From an uncultured Desulfobulbaceae bacterium (GTDB taxonomy: Bacteria; Desulfobacterota; Desulfobulbia; Desulfobulbales; BM004): DNA of 64,000 nt. The stretch is taken from the NCBI GenBank assembly GCA_947259115.1, contig CAMYKS010000031.1, forward strand, positions 109,337 through 173,336. Direction: 5' to 3'. Each line of letters starts with the position of its first letter. Position 1 is the first letter of the stretch. The translations under genes were made by a program, and so were the position numbers. Below the pieces are notes generated by a model. That model had not been told where the DNA came from. It searched no databases and worked only from the letters and a program-made list of their open reading frames with translations. Below are positions 17,717-27,096 of the stretch, piece by piece.

Positions 17717-19111
17717 CTATGCATTCGTATGCGAAAAACTCACCCCTGAAGGCAAAGGAACATTGCTTACCACGTAGCGGTATTTACCGGAAGCCTCTGG
17801 GGGAATTTCATCCATCAGGTTTACCTTCACCTCGACATTTTCACCCAGCCGGCTTTTTAAGCCTTTTTTTATTGTATGTTCAGCGTCGTCAGTCCAAAGC
17901 TGATTGGGCACAACGAGTACTTCAACAAAATCGACTGATTGCTGAATAAACTTGAATTCTCCAACCCCCTGCACTGCCCGCAAGACATAGATCACGGCAA
18001 GAGCATGCATTACCGTGCCATCCGCCTTAACCACAAAATCCGTGGTCCTACCTAAAACTTTGTCAATAACATGCAGTCCCCGCCCTTCCCTGCACTCCTG
18101 TTTTGACAGGCGCACCACGTCTCCTGTGCGGTAACGGATCAACGGTTGAGCATCAGAACACAAACCTGTCATAACCGCCTCACCGCTTTGACCCGGTTGG
18201 ACAGGATTACCATCCGCGTCGAGAATTTCCATGATAATGCTCTCACTCATCAACAGCATCTGTCCATGCGGAGATTCATGGGCCGTAAATCCGATGTCAC
18301 GGCTGCCGTATTCATTGGCGGCCGGCACCCCGAAAACAGATTGAATCAGTTCACGCTGGTCATCATAGAGAGGCTCACCGGTGGTGCATACTACCTTCAA
18401 CCTGGGCAATCTGATTTTTCTTCCCTGGTCTTTTATAAATGAAGCCAGCAGGGAAATACTGCTGGCATAACCATAGATACATTCAGGGTTAAATGTGCCA
18501 ATTGCTGCAGTGTATTTCTCCATATTGGTGACGGACATCTCAAAGGCATTTAAAAACAGGTGGTTCACCAATCTATCGCGAAAAGTTTTAATCTTGTCGG
18601 TTTTATTGAGTTCCACCGGCGCCCCCCACAGATATACTTCCGGGGCGCCAACCTCGACACCAAACCATTGCCGCGCCCGCATCCGCCCTGCTGCATCGGA
18701 CGCCTGCCGCCATCTCCCGAAATAGAAAATCAGCGGTGATCCGCTGGAGCCGCCGGTATTATAGAGATGCGCTCCTCCGGGTACTCCCTTCCAGGCCATG
18801 CAATCCCCGTGCTCTTGCGCAGTTTTTTTGTCAAGCAACGGGAGCTTCCGCAGATCCGGGAAGGTCAATTCTGAGTCAGGGTGTAAATCCAGCCCGGCCT
18901 GTTCGATATTATCCCGATGCCAGGGACAATGATCCCGGGCAACAATCAGCAGTTGCTTCAGTTTGCGCAGTTGCAGCTGCTCAATCTTCTCCCGCGGCAG
19001 CCATTGACTTTGCTCCAATTCCCTCAGGTAAGAAAAGGTCGGGCGCTGCATGATTTTTTCATGCAGCGGGTATATGAATTTATTGACTGCTTTAGCAGGA
19101 AGAGGTTTCAA
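17717..19111 (-). CDS. CapK-like adenylate-forming enzyme (phenylacetate-CoA ligase family)
   Basis: 464 residues; start is TTG at 19111. The same TTG and the same N-terminal text recur in a remnant at 53736, which supports it. Family features: phosphate-binding loop YNTGGSSGSPL near 116-126, CTTGEPLYDDQRE near 238-250, NEYGSRDIGFTA near 260-271 (adenine-binding), YRTGDVVRL near 322-330 and the hinge VLGRTTDFVVKADG near 348-361. CapK-type members in polysaccharide loci have no proven reaction; activation of an acyl or amino-acid group for glycan decoration is the usual guess. The next gene upstream was a GT4, now decayed (19435-19725). Confidence 0.87.
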   Translation of the reverse strand: MKPLPAKAVNKFIYPLHEKIMQRPTFSYLRELEQSQWLPREKIEQLQLRKLKQLLIVARDHCPWHRDNIEQAGLDLHPDSELTFPDLRKLPLLDKKTAQEHGDCMAWKGVPGGAHLYNTGGSSGSPLIFYFGRWRQASDAAGRMRARQWFGVEVGAPEVYLWGAPVELNKTDKIKTFRDRLVNHLFLNAFEMSVTNMEKYTAAIGTFNPECIYGYASSISLLASFIKDQGRKIRLPRLKVVCTTGEPLYDDQRELIQSVFGVPAANEYGSRDIGFTAHESPHGQMLLMSESIIMEILDADGNPVQPGQSGEAVMTGLCSDAQPLIRYRTGDVVRLSKQECREGRGLHVIDKVLGRTTDFVVKADGTVMHALAVIYVLRAVQGVGEFKFIQQSVDFVEVLVVPNQLWTDDAEHTIKKGLKSRLGENVEVKVNLMDEIPPEASGKYRYVVSNVPLPSGVSFSHTNA

Positions 19112-19189
19112 TGTTTTGCCATATTATTAGGTTACAGAATTTATCATTTCCAATTGCCTGTTTCTAACAGCCGCTCTTCTTTTCACCCA

Positions 19190-19308
19190 ATCATCTCGAA
19201 CGATCGTTAAGCCGGAGAGATCTTATTAAGATTTCCTCCTGCGGTCAAGGTAAGCACCCTTTCAGGTGCTCGAAGGGTATAAATAATCACAGGCAGACTC
19301 CGAATGAC
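19190..19308. repeat. Dispersed palindromic repeat family C with inserted loop
   Basis: ATCATCTCGAACGATCG to GACTCCGAATGAC, with GCCGGAGAGATCTTATTAAG inside and an unrelated segment containing CACCTTTCAGGTGC-like inverted text in the loop. It lies between capK and the decayed GT4, exactly where the paralogous locus at 53.8 kb also carries a family C element. Confidence 0.75.
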
Positions 19309-19434
19309 TAATTGGGGCCGAATTGCAAAGGGTTGCAACTCGAAACGACAGGGTGGGTTAGTTAAAAATGACATGACTTGATTCGTTCGATATGAATTTT
19401 GGCTGCTCCGCGCAAAATTTTTTTTACTTACTCT

Positions 19435-19725
19435 TTATAAATTTACCATTGTTGAAAATTTTTTCAAATTCTTCCATAAGAATATCAACCCGGGAATCCC
19501 AGCTGTTCGCTTTAACATACTCAATATTATTTTACTTGTCCCAGTATTATTTGAATGCACATTTACCGCATTAAGCAGCTTTTCAGAGTCACCGGAAGGA
19601 ACTATAATCTCCGATTCTTCGGCCAACCGCTTCAACCGCTCTGTCCTTCCCTTTTGAGCTTGGTCCGCCGGCTATTAAATACAAAATATCCTGATAATGC
19701 TTTATAATGTTGGGCAGCACATCCT
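19435..19725 (-). pseudogene. Decayed GT4 glycosyltransferase, paralogue of the gene at 54095-55303
   Basis: Two fragments of the same GT4 in the same direction. About 19655-19725 translates as KDVLPNIIKHYQDILYLIAG, matching the ILPSIVKRHPDTLYLIVGG region of the intact gene. 19435-19635 translates as IIVPSGDSEKLLNAV and then, after frame changes, aligns at DNA level with the last 200 bases of the intact gene (CCCAGCTGTT and CTCAAATTC-like blocks). Everything between the two fragments, including the ExxxxxxxE active-site region, is deleted, and the N-terminal half is missing. It was once the upstream partner of the capK gene. Confidence 0.8.
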
Positions 19726-20077
19726 TTTTAAGTTATCATAATATCAAGCACTTAAATTTTTATTGATTGTCAGGATTTTAATTATTACATTTTTTTGATT
19801 TTGCAAAAGAAGACAGTTTAAAATTGCTTTTCTTTTTGGTTCTCCCATTAAGCTCAAAAGCAATGATTTAACAGGGTGATAACAGTTCGGTCATCAAACC
19901 TGATCGTACTGCCGGAGGCAGGCACAACTGCCACCTGAACTTCGTATACTCAAGCGCCTGCGGGGAGCTTCAATCAAGGAGCAAAATACGACTGTTTGAA
20001 CAGCAATTTCACTTGCATTCACTTACCCAACCATGTGGGGTCTTCAACATCGACTCTGGTGGTTATGTAGGGAGATA
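19726..20077. other. Intergenic region before the FG-GAP protein
   Basis: AT-rich, without a coding frame. Near 19910-19960 there is a GC-richer patch (TGCCGGAGGCAGGCACAACT) able to fold into small hairpins, but I cannot match it to a known riboswitch. Confidence 0.3.
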
Positions 20078-22042
20078 ATGGAGTCTTTGATGAATTGGAA
20101 AAGCGGAATTTTTATTTTTCTTATCCTGATGGCGCTGATCGGTGCTCTTGCCACCACCAGAATCTTAAGCTCACAGGACGACTGGTTTGTGGAACATCCC
20201 ATGCCTTTAATTCAAACGGACCGTTTTTTCGACATCGGGATAGTCGATGCAAACGGGGATGACCGCTTGGATATTTACACCTCTAACCATCATTTCCGGC
20301 AGTCGCTTCTCATTGCCGAAGAAAAAGGCGTTTATCGCGACGTTCTGTCTGATTGGGGTCTTGACCAGAGTCCTGAATTTCCACTTGCCGAACTCTCCTT
20401 CACAGCACCCACCATCGACAAATCCGGAATTTACATTTACTGGATCGGCACTCAGTTCGTAATTCGCTCCCACAAGCTCAGTGAATTAGATAAATGGTCT
20501 GGGTCCATGAGAGTTAATGATCCCGTTGATATCCGAAAGAACGAGGGATTTTCTATCCAAAAAAAGGACCAGACATCTGCGGCGGCTGAGACGGTAATCA
20601 AATTTTCTCCGAATAGCGATGGATTCCTGCGCATGAAACCAGGCGGGCAAGGTCTTCCAATAATATTCCAGTTCAGCGACTCGATATCGTTGCAACAGAT
20701 TTACGTTGGTCTTGGAAAAATTTCACCGCGCACCAACACTTTCGAACTCGCCATGAAAGACAGGCACGCCTTGGCCTGGGCAGATTATAATGGCGACGGC
20801 GTTGTAGATGTCTTTATCAACCGGGGTGCTCTCGGTGGTACTTTGCGAATTCACTCGGAGGAAATCCAGAGGAAAAGCGAAGATGAGCTGCTGGCAAGTC
20901 GCGATGAAGGAAAGTTCACCGATATCGCCTCTGAAATCGGGATAGAGAAAAAGGGTTGTTCCGGCCGGCATGCAAGCTGGCTTGACTTCAACCATGATGA
21001 TTTCTTGGATCTTTTCATTAACTGCTACGACCGCGAGCATGTCGAGGGAATATACCCAAAGCAACTCTATCGTCAGGATGCCAACGGTTTGCTGCACGAC
21101 GTCGCGCAACGAGTCGGGCTGGGTCTTCCCGGCCAACAGATCGGCAGCTTTGCCTGGTTCGATGTGGACGATGATGGAGACGCTGACCTTCTAGCTTTCC
21201 AGGACGAAGGTTTCTTCTTATATCGCAATGAGGAAGGCCGCTTTGCCCAGGAAATCATTCTGCGGCGCTCAGCCGCTGGAATCGAAAAAATCGGCTATTC
21301 GGAAAAGAATTTATTCGATGGAAAAATTTCTCTCGCGGATTATGATGCGGACGGGGATATAGATGCCTTTTCAGCCTCCAAGCGAGGGAACATTCTTTTA
21401 GTCAACCAGGGCGGAAAGTTCTCTCCTCTGGATCCTGCTCTCGTAGGGTTGCCTGTCAGCAGCGTCACCGCCAACTGGGTGGATTACGACAACGATGGTC
21501 TGCCGGACTTGCATTTTGTTCCGTACGGTCTTTTCCGGCAGCAAAAGGACCATAAATTCAAGCGCACAAAGCTGCTCGAGTTTCACCCGGAACAATACCA
21601 CGCAGCTGTCTGCAACTGGTTTGATCTTGACAATGACGGCCGACTCGATGTCTTGATGGCACTCAATGATAATCCTACCTTCAAACATTGGTGGCAATTT
21701 TCAAAAAAACGTAAACTTCCCTCCCGCTTTGATCCACTAACCTACCGAAACGTCGGTCCTGCGGCGCACTGGCTGCAGATCAAATTAGTCGGAGGCAAAC
21801 ACAATCGGCAGGCAATCGGGGCCCAAGTCACCGTCATCACTTCAGATGGCGCTCAAAAGCAAGAAGTCGGCAGTAACGAAGGGTCTTTTTTTTCGCAGGG
21901 GCATTATCGACTTTATTTTGGACTTGGAACTCATCCCCAAGCGAAATCGATCACCGTTCGTTGGCCTGATGGAATTGTAAAAGAATATCATAACATAGAC
22001 GGTAACAGACTCTTAACAATACGCAGGGGTGCCGAGCTGTAA
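20078..22042 (+). CDS. Secreted FG-GAP/VCBS beta-propeller protein with C-terminal ASPIC/UnbV domain (CRTAC1-like)
   Basis: 654 residues from the ATG at 20078, chosen for the AGGGAG ribosome site just before it and the immediate membrane/signal segment (WKSGIFIFLILMALIGALA). At least seven calcium-binding propeller loops of the DxNxDGxxD type can be read: DANGDDRLD, DYNGDGVVD, DFNHDDFLD, DVDDDGDAD, DYDADGDID, DYDNDGLPD and DLDNDGRLD. The last 85 residues form an ASPIC/UnbV domain (WLQIKLVGGKHNRQAIGA, ending SITVRWPDGIVKEY). Such proteins are extracellular or periplasmic and usually bind other proteins or glycans; a structural or adhesive role is likely. Single gene, unrelated in orientation to its neighbours. 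Confidence 0.88.
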   Translation: MESLMNWKSGIFIFLILMALIGALATTRILSSQDDWFVEHPMPLIQTDRFFDIGIVDANGDDRLDIYTSNHHFRQSLLIAEEKGVYRDVLSDWGLDQSPEFPLAELSFTAPTIDKSGIYIYWIGTQFVIRSHKLSELDKWSGSMRVNDPVDIRKNEGFSIQKKDQTSAAAETVIKFSPNSDGFLRMKPGGQGLPIIFQFSDSISLQQIYVGLGKISPRTNTFELAMKDRHALAWADYNGDGVVDVFINRGALGGTLRIHSEEIQRKSEDELLASRDEGKFTDIASEIGIEKKGCSGRHASWLDFNHDDFLDLFINCYDREHVEGIYPKQLYRQDANGLLHDVAQRVGLGLPGQQIGSFAWFDVDDDGDADLLAFQDEGFFLYRNEEGRFAQEIILRRSAAGIEKIGYSEKNLFDGKISLADYDADGDIDAFSASKRGNILLVNQGGKFSPLDPALVGLPVSSVTANWVDYDNDGLPDLHFVPYGLFRQQKDHKFKRTKLLEFHPEQYHAAVCNWFDLDNDGRLDVLMALNDNPTFKHWWQFSKKRKLPSRFDPLTYRNVGPAAHWLQIKLVGGKHNRQAIGAQVTVITSDGAQKQEVGSNEGSFFSQGHYRLYFGLGTHPQAKSITVRWPDGIVKEYHNIDGNRLLTIRRGAEL

Positions 22043-22177
22043 ACCGGGTACACGGTGGACGAATAACAGTTCTCAAGAAATTCTGTTATTCAATTCATTT
22101 CCTTAAATGCTTTTTTATAAAATGCAGCTGGAATGCTTTCCATACTTTTGGAATCTCATGTCATATAAACTGAAAGC

Positions 22178-22330
22178 GTCATTTCGAAATCATGTAGAAA
22201 TCTTTAAGATCTCTCCAGCCGATAGCTGTTCGAGATGACCCCTTCGGCAAATTTTGTCATATAAACGGGCAAGTGTCATTCGGAGTCTCCCTTTGGTCGC
22301 TTACCTCGAGCGTAGCGAGAAATCTTAGCA
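22178..22330. repeat. Dispersed palindromic repeat family C, two tandem halves
   Basis: GTCATTTCGAAATCATGTAG...AAGATCTCTCCAGCC...TCGAGATGAC, followed by GTCATTCGGAGTCTCCC...GAGAAATCTTAGC. Fills most of the 380-base gap between the CRTAC1-like gene and gmhB (convergent). Confidence 0.75.
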
Positions 22331-22422
22331 ATTAATAATGAGACAAACACTCTAGCGATTAGCTTTTGGACATGAAGACCGCATGTTTGTTCTGAAAAGA
22401 ATGGGTGGCTAGGGCAAATGGC

Positions 22423-22992
22423 TTATCTTCCATCTGCACCAAATGAATGTTTTATCCACTCGGCGATATCCGAAAGATTGGTGAACATGAGTGCATCTCT
22501 GTCAGGAACATCCCCTCCTAGACAGAGTTTTAGGTTCCACATAACACCGGCGGTCCGCCCGGCCTCAAGATCAGAATCTTTATCCCCAACTAATATGGAT
22601 TTTGACAGATCAAGGTCAAACTCTCTCTTGGCTTTCAGGATCATTCCCGGATTCGGTTTTCGATCAGAAGAATTTTTGCGATATTTTCCAACTCCGGCAG
22701 AGGGGTGATAGGGGCAATAATAGACTTTTTCAATGCGTATACCGCGAGCTCGAAATTGAGCAAGCATCCATTTTGTCAAGCGGTCAAAGTCGTCTATTGT
22801 GTAATAGCCTCTGCCGATCCCGGCCTGGTTCGTTATGATAACAATTCTGAAATTAAGCCTTTGAACAAGTGCGCAGAGCTCAAAAATTCCCTCTATGAAT
22901 TCAAAATCTTCAACCAGGTGAACGTAGTTTTTCTCAACGTTGATGACACCGTCCCGGTCAAGAAAAATTGCCTTGTTATTAAATGTATTCAT
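22423..22992 (-). CDS. gmhB: D-glycero-D-manno-heptose 1,7-bisphosphate phosphatase
   Basis: 189 residues, HAD superfamily. Motif I is FLDRDGVIN with the nucleophile Asp and the acid/base Asp two residues later, motif II IITNQAG, and motif [13 protein letters not shown]...[12 protein letters not shown]. The zinc-type Cys/His loop is visible as YCPYHP near residue 90, though its second half is not the usual double-Cys form ([12 protein letters not shown]). It removes the C7 phosphate from heptose 1,7-bisphosphate, third step of GDP-heptose synthesis. Last gene of the operon, 10 bases after hddC. Confidence 0.92.
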   Translation of the reverse strand: MNTFNNKAIFLDRDGVINVEKNYVHLVEDFEFIEGIFELCALVQRLNFRIVIITNQAGIGRGYYTIDDFDRLTKWMLAQFRARGIRIEKVYYCPYHPSAGVGKYRKNSSDRKPNPGMILKAKREFDLDLSKSILVGDKDSDLEAGRTAGVMWNLKLCLGGDVPDRDALMFTNLSDIAEWIKHSFGADGR

Positions 22993-23002
22993 CCCTGGCA
23001 GA

Positions 23003-23701
23003 TTATATCAGTGGCGGAGAGGCGAGCAGATTTTGTGCTCTGAGGTAATCTTCAGGTACTCCTATATCGATGAAAAATCCTGCCGTTGGAAAAGCAAGCG
23101 GCCTGAGTTCATGCACATGAACCATTAAGAGATCAGTTTCGAATGAGAAGGCGGCGGGGAAATTGTAGCGGCTGAAGAGATCACGGGACAGAAGATATAC
23201 CCCGCCGTTGATTATACCGGGACCGGAGCGCCCCTTTTCAAAAAAACCCCGGATCCTGTTTGCCTCAATGTCAAGAGCACCGTAGCGGCTGGCGTCCGTT
23301 ACTTCCAGGACAGCTACGGTGAGAATGGATTTTTCTTCTGAATGGCCTGCCAGCATGGCTTTGTAGTCGAGCTCCAGAAAGGTGTCACCATTCACCACAA
23401 AACACTGTGGTCCGGCAATTTGCTTCAGTGCCAAAGAGATGGCGCCGCCGGTCCCCAGAGGCTCGGTTTCAATGGAGTATGCCAGGGATAAAGACTTATA
23501 CTTTTCTCCGAAGTAATCACGAACAGCCTCATACCGGTATCCGACAGCCAGTATCGCCGATGTAAATCCGGCTGTGATGAGATCATCCAGCAAAATAGCC
23601 AGAAAAGGCCGCCCTTGAATTGTAGCCATGGGTTTTGGAAGATCGGGCACGACACTTTGTAAGCGAGTTCCAAAACCTCCAGCTAAGATGATTACCTCCA
23701 T
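23003..23701 (-). CDS. hddC: D-glycero-alpha-D-manno-heptose 1-phosphate guanylyltransferase (nucleotidyltransferase)
   Basis: 232 residues from the ATG at 23701, which overlaps the gmhA stop by one base (TAATG). That start puts the LAGGFGTRL signature at residues 6-14; the frame extends upstream only inside gmhA. Other family features: [13 protein letters not shown] near 23-35, [14 protein letters not shown] near 80-93 and [12 protein letters not shown] near 100-111 with the metal-binding Asp. It loads heptose 1-phosphate onto GTP. The assignment to the GDP branch, rather than a generic sugar-1-phosphate nucleotidyltransferase, rests on its place between gmhA and gmhB in an operon with hddA. 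Confidence 0.88.
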   Translation of the reverse strand: MEVIILAGGFGTRLQSVVPDLPKPMATIQGRPFLAILLDDLITAGFTSAILAVGYRYEAVRDYFGEKYKSLSLAYSIETEPLGTGGAISLALKQIAGPQCFVVNGDTFLELDYKAMLAGHSEEKSILTVAVLEVTDASRYGALDIEANRIRGFFEKGRSGPGIINGGVYLLSRDLFSRYNFPAAFSFETDLLMVHVHELRPLAFPTAGFFIDIGVPEDYLRAQNLLASPPLI

Positions 23702-24294
23702 TATTCTTTCGGAAAAATCTCCGCCTCTATAAGCTGACAGATAATGTGTCCCATGAGGATGTGCCCCTCCTGGATCTTCGGCGTGGAGTCGGACGGTGTG
23801 GAGAGACAATGATCGCACATTCCGGCAAGGTCTCTGCCATTTCGCCCTGTCATCCCCACGATAACCATATTCTTTTGCCTGGCTGCACGGACGGCCTCCA
23901 GAATATTCGGGGAGCGGCCGGAGGTGGAAATAGCAAAAAAAACGTCCCCGGGCAAACCCAATGCCTCGATCTGGCGTGCAAAAACACGCTCATAGCCATA
24001 ATCATTACCTATTGCGGTAAGGATGGACGTATCAGTCGTTAAGGCAACACCCGGCAACCCCGGACGGTCATAATGGAAGCGGCTGACAAGCTCGCCTGCC
24101 AGATGCTGACAATCAGCAGCACTCCCACCATTGCCGGCGAACAGAACCTTATTACCCTTACTCAACGCCCTAACACATACAGACACCACTTCACTTATTC
24201 GTTCAATCAGATCATCATCCGCTATCATGGCGCCGATGGTATCGGCGGTTTCCTTAATTTCGTTACGAATATTGGTTTTTAATATATCTTCCAT
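23701..24294 (-). CDS. gmhA: Sedoheptulose 7-phosphate isomerase
   Basis: 197 residues from the ATG at 24294 (an in-frame GTG at 24324 is the alternative). One SIS domain: [22 protein letters not shown] with the phosphate-binding GGSA loop and the active-site Glu and His, [16 protein letters not shown] near 115-130, and C-terminal [17 protein letters not shown]. This matches GmhA of the GDP-heptose and ADP-heptose routes. It converts sedoheptulose 7-phosphate to D-glycero-D-manno-heptose 7-phosphate. It overlaps hddA by 16 bases and hddC by one. Confidence 0.94.
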   Translation of the reverse strand: MEDILKTNIRNEIKETADTIGAMIADDDLIERISEVVSVCVRALSKGNKVLFAGNGGSAADCQHLAGELVSRFHYDRPGLPGVALTTDTSILTAIGNDYGYERVFARQIEALGLPGDVFFAISTSGRSPNILEAVRAARQKNMVIVGMTGRNGRDLAGMCDHCLSTPSDSTPKIQEGHILMGHIICQLIEAEIFPKE

Positions 24295-25307
24295 CCCTGA
24301 GTCCCGTACTTTGTAAAATGACACGTGTAAATCTCCCCTTCAGTCTTATCAAGTGCCCGAATCACATCCATGCGCTTTCCCGGATCTACCAGAAGCATCA
24401 TAAAACCTCCGCCTCCCGCACCTGATATCTTTCCCGCTTTCATTCCAGCCTTCAGGGCAATTTCATAACTTTCTTCAATACGGGGATTTGTAATGCTCCT
24501 GGCCATGCGTTTCTTTGCTTCCCAACCAGCCCACATAGAATCTACGAGGTTATCAAAATCTCCTTTAAGCAGGCTTTCTTTCATTTGCATCGCTTCTGTC
24601 TTCAAAGCGTGCATTGCCTCAATGGATTTGCTCTCCTTGCGTTTTACATTATCCACCTGCTCATCAATGATTTCGGCAGACTGCCGTGAAACGCCACCAA
24701 AATAAAGGAGCAATGATGCTTCCAGTTCTGAAATGATCCAGTTTTTGATCCTTAGCGGATTGACGACAACCCGCTCATCACGATTGAATTCCATAAAATT
24801 AAAACCGCCAAAAGTGGCGGCATACTGATCCTGACGCCCCCCGGACAGGTTAACATCAAATCTTTCAATCTCATATGCCAGGTGCGCAATATCATACTCA
24901 CCAAGAGGGAGGTTCAACCATTCCACAAAAGCCTTGACCATGGATACCACTAATGTTGAGGAAGAACCAAGGCCTGAACCCGGAGGCGCATCGGTATAGG
25001 TTATGAGGGTAAGCGGCAGTGGAGCGCCCTGGTTAAATTCTTGGACAATTCGATTGTAAACACCTTTGTGGAGATCGAGTTTGCCATCAAAGTCAAACTT
25101 TGGCAAGGCTTCCCCCTTCCAGTTTTCCTGACGATCCGCAGCAATGAATTCAACTCTGCCGTTATCTGCCGGCTTTATGGTGGTATACGCATATTTGTCA
25201 ATGGTCGCATTCAGAACAAGACCACCATATATGTCACAGTAGGGTGAAACATCTGTGCCGCCGCCGGCCAATCCAAGTCTGAGGGGAGCCCTGGCCCTGA
25301 TAATCAT
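24279..25307 (-). CDS. hddA: D-glycero-alpha-D-manno-heptose 7-phosphate kinase (GHMP kinase)
   Basis: 342 residues from the ATG at 25307, with GGAG about 11 bases upstream and [19 protein letters not shown] at the N-terminus, as in other HddA proteins. GHMP motif 2 is [19 protein letters not shown] near 107-125 (ATP loop); motif 3 is [16 protein letters not shown] near 293-308. [20 protein letters not shown] near 155-174 is characteristic of heptose kinases (HddA, not the bifunctional HldE). It phosphorylates C1 of heptose 7-phosphate in the alpha configuration, committing to GDP-heptose. First gene of the four-gene operon hddA-gmhA-hddC-gmhB, read leftward. Confidence 0.93.
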   Translation of the reverse strand: MIIRARAPLRLGLAGGGTDVSPYCDIYGGLVLNATIDKYAYTTIKPADNGRVEFIAADRQENWKGEALPKFDFDGKLDLHKGVYNRIVQEFNQGAPLPLTLITYTDAPPGSGLGSSSTLVVSMVKAFVEWLNLPLGEYDIAHLAYEIERFDVNLSGGRQDQYAATFGGFNFMEFNRDERVVVNPLRIKNWIISELEASLLLYFGGVSRQSAEIIDEQVDNVKRKESKSIEAMHALKTEAMQMKESLLKGDFDNLVDSMWAGWEAKKRMARSITNPRIEESYEIALKAGMKAGKISGAGGGGFMMLLVDPGKRMDVIRALDKTEGEIYTCHFTKYGTQGWKIY

Positions 25308-25587
25308 TGCTAATGTCTCCAAAAAAAAATTTCTGTAAAGATACATCTCCAAATTCACTTTATCATTATATCTTTCTTGAAACTATGAATCCAGAGATGA
25401 ATTGAGCAAATTCCTCGATCTATTTAATCGCCAATTCTTGTATATTACAACCTTTTGATTTAATGGATTTGTTTTTACTGGAAAAAAACTTATTACAGCA
25501 TAACGGATCCTTTAAATTATTAAGAAACAATAATTAATTCGGGATCACTGCTGTCTCATAGTTTTAAAAACAATTGAAACTCCCCGC

Positions 25588-25858
25588 GGCTAGCCCGCAT
25601 TTTTCACGAGTCGAGACGCCGGATAGACAAAGTGTAAGTCTTTTGAGCTATACTTTAGTATGCGAAACGCCTAACACTGCAGGCTATACGGATGTATCGG
25701 CTTGCCCGAAGGGTGAACAGTTTTGAAAAAAATCTATTCATCAGTCACTTGGTACAAACTGTAACCGGACAAATACACTAGAAATATAAAATTTAAATCA
25801 CAAAAACAGATATTTAAATTTATTTTTCAAAACTGTTCATGAAATATTCGGGCAAGCC
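25588..25858 (+). mobile_element. Copy 2 of MITE-like family A, apparently complete
   Basis: 271 bases with imperfect terminal inverted repeats: GGCTAGCCCGCATTTTTCAC at the left against GGCTTGCCCGAATATTTCAT read from the right (about 18 of 22 positions agree). A second, internal inverted pair lies at 25701-25730 and 25824-25857 (CTTGCCCGAA...GAACAGTTTTGAAAAA and its mirror). No coding capacity. An inverted partial copy is at 5031-5236 and an internally deleted one at 53830-53881. This is the size and form of a miniature inverted-repeat transposable element; the mobilising transposase is not in the window. Confidence 0.75.
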
Positions 25859-26432
25859 ACGGGGTATCTCAACAAGGAGATTCCTCAAACTAACGCTGCA
25901 AGCAGCGGGGTATTTACCCTAAGAGAGAATAAAAAATTCCTACAATAAAGGAGTTAAGAGTCGTGCTTCTCAAAAAATTCGCTTAAATTACAACGCTCAA
26001 ACAAATTATAAATATCACAAAACAGGTCTTCGTTTGATTTTTTTTTTGTTATTTGGCTCCATGACCATCATAAATCTCTGTAATTATCTTGGTTCTTCCC
26101 ACCAATGAATGATGTTAATATTGGCCATGTAAAGGGAAAATTGAAATTTTCCAGATCAGATGTCAGGTGTTGGCAATCTGCAGTTATCCCTGACAAGTAA
26201 ATAGAGTCCCAAACCTCTCCTCCTTATTTGCGCTTTGCAGAATTTCGGAAGAATTTGCCGGAAAAACTGACAAAATACGATATTTTCATGTGGGACGCTT
26301 TTGGTAAATCAACGTTATAAACCGATACGTTTAAATGAGTGACTGACGGAACTATCTCTGCATACAATTAAAGGGTATATATACAGTTTTTTTACGAATT
26401 TTAACCATATCCAGGGTGGGTAAAAGGAGATT
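25859..26432. other. Intergenic region upstream of the surface-protein genes
   Basis: About 570 bases, AT-rich, with no gene. I looked for a sigma-54 signature (TGGCAC-N5-TTGC), expected for PEP-CTERM genes under PrsR-type control, and did not find one. TTGGCAATCTGCAG at about 26170 has the wrong spacing. Confidence 0.35.
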
Positions 26433-26552
26433 ATGAAGAATAAATTGTTGGCAGTATTTGCAATGTGTGCTTTAATATTGGATATTGTTGGACTAGCGAA
26501 TGCAACGCTTTTTACTTATTCAGACAAAATTGTTTTTTTGGCACAGGGCTAG
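26433..26552 (+). pseudogene. Truncated PEP-CTERM-type secreted protein, leader only
   Basis: 39 codons with a strong AAAGGAGA ribosome site: a signal peptide MKNKLLAVFAMCALILDIVG followed by LANATLFTYSDKIVFLAQG and TAG. The segment after the signal (ATLFTY...) is the usual opening of PEP-CTERM-sorted proteins, which normally run another 150-300 residues to the PEP anchor. The remainder is missing, so this is a broken gene or a recombination leftover. It sits 34 bases before the next secreted protein. Confidence 0.65.
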
Positions 26553-26586
26553 TATATTTATCAGGTGCTGCAGGAAGGAGAAAGAT

Positions 26587-27096
26587 ATGAAGAAGTTTAT
26601 ACTGACATTTTTAGGAATATTTCTCTTTACAGGTATTGCGCACGCAGATGTCTGTATGAAGATAATGCGGAAAGAGCATTGGATGAGTGCTTGGCAGCAG
26701 AGCGACATTAATAAGCTCAGTGCTGAAGAACTACAGGAATATGAAGCACGAACAAGGCCATTTGATATTGTTGCAATATACAAGGCAGCCCAGTGCAGTA
26801 CCCCGCCGTCAGTGCAGGACCCGACCTCTGCCATGACAACTGTGGTTATATATGGCCTGGACTACGAAGATGCTCTCAAATATCAGGATTCTTATTACGA
26901 CTTCACAGGAGAACCTGACCCCGATACTGGGGAACCGGCTGTCTATTTAAAGCGTGAGCATAAATTCAGCCTGGCAGACGGGAATCTTCCGGGTCCGGTA
27001 AGAAATCTTTTTGACAATAACTCGTATCTTACTTTCCAGTGGGAAGAGATAAGGGGATTTGTGGAGAATAAACAAACAGGTATTATAGGTGAGTAA
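26587..27096 (+). CDS. Small secreted protein of unknown function
   Basis: 169 residues from the ATG at 26587, with AAGGAG at 26575-26580; a longer frame exists to 26500 but would bury the signal peptide. Signal peptide MKKFILTFLGIFLFTGIAHA, then a mature domain with three Cys, SAEELQEYEARTRPFD and WEEIRGFVENKQTGII. I recognise no family. Its stop codon directly abuts the start of the 1420-residue surface protein (TAAATG), so the two are co-translated and probably act together at the cell surface. Confidence 0.75.
   Translation: MKKFILTFLGIFLFTGIAHADVCMKIMRKEHWMSAWQQSDINKLSAEELQEYEARTRPFDIVAIYKAAQCSTPPSVQDPTSAMTTVVIYGLDYEDALKYQDSYYDFTGEPDPDTGEPAVYLKREHKFSLADGNLPGPVRNLFDNNSYLTFQWEEIRGFVENKQTGIIGE

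Noticed and set aside
26160..26190. Possible sigma-54 promoter (TTGGCAATCTGCAG) before the surface-protein genes
   Set aside because: The GG and GC elements are too close together for a -24/-12 promoter.
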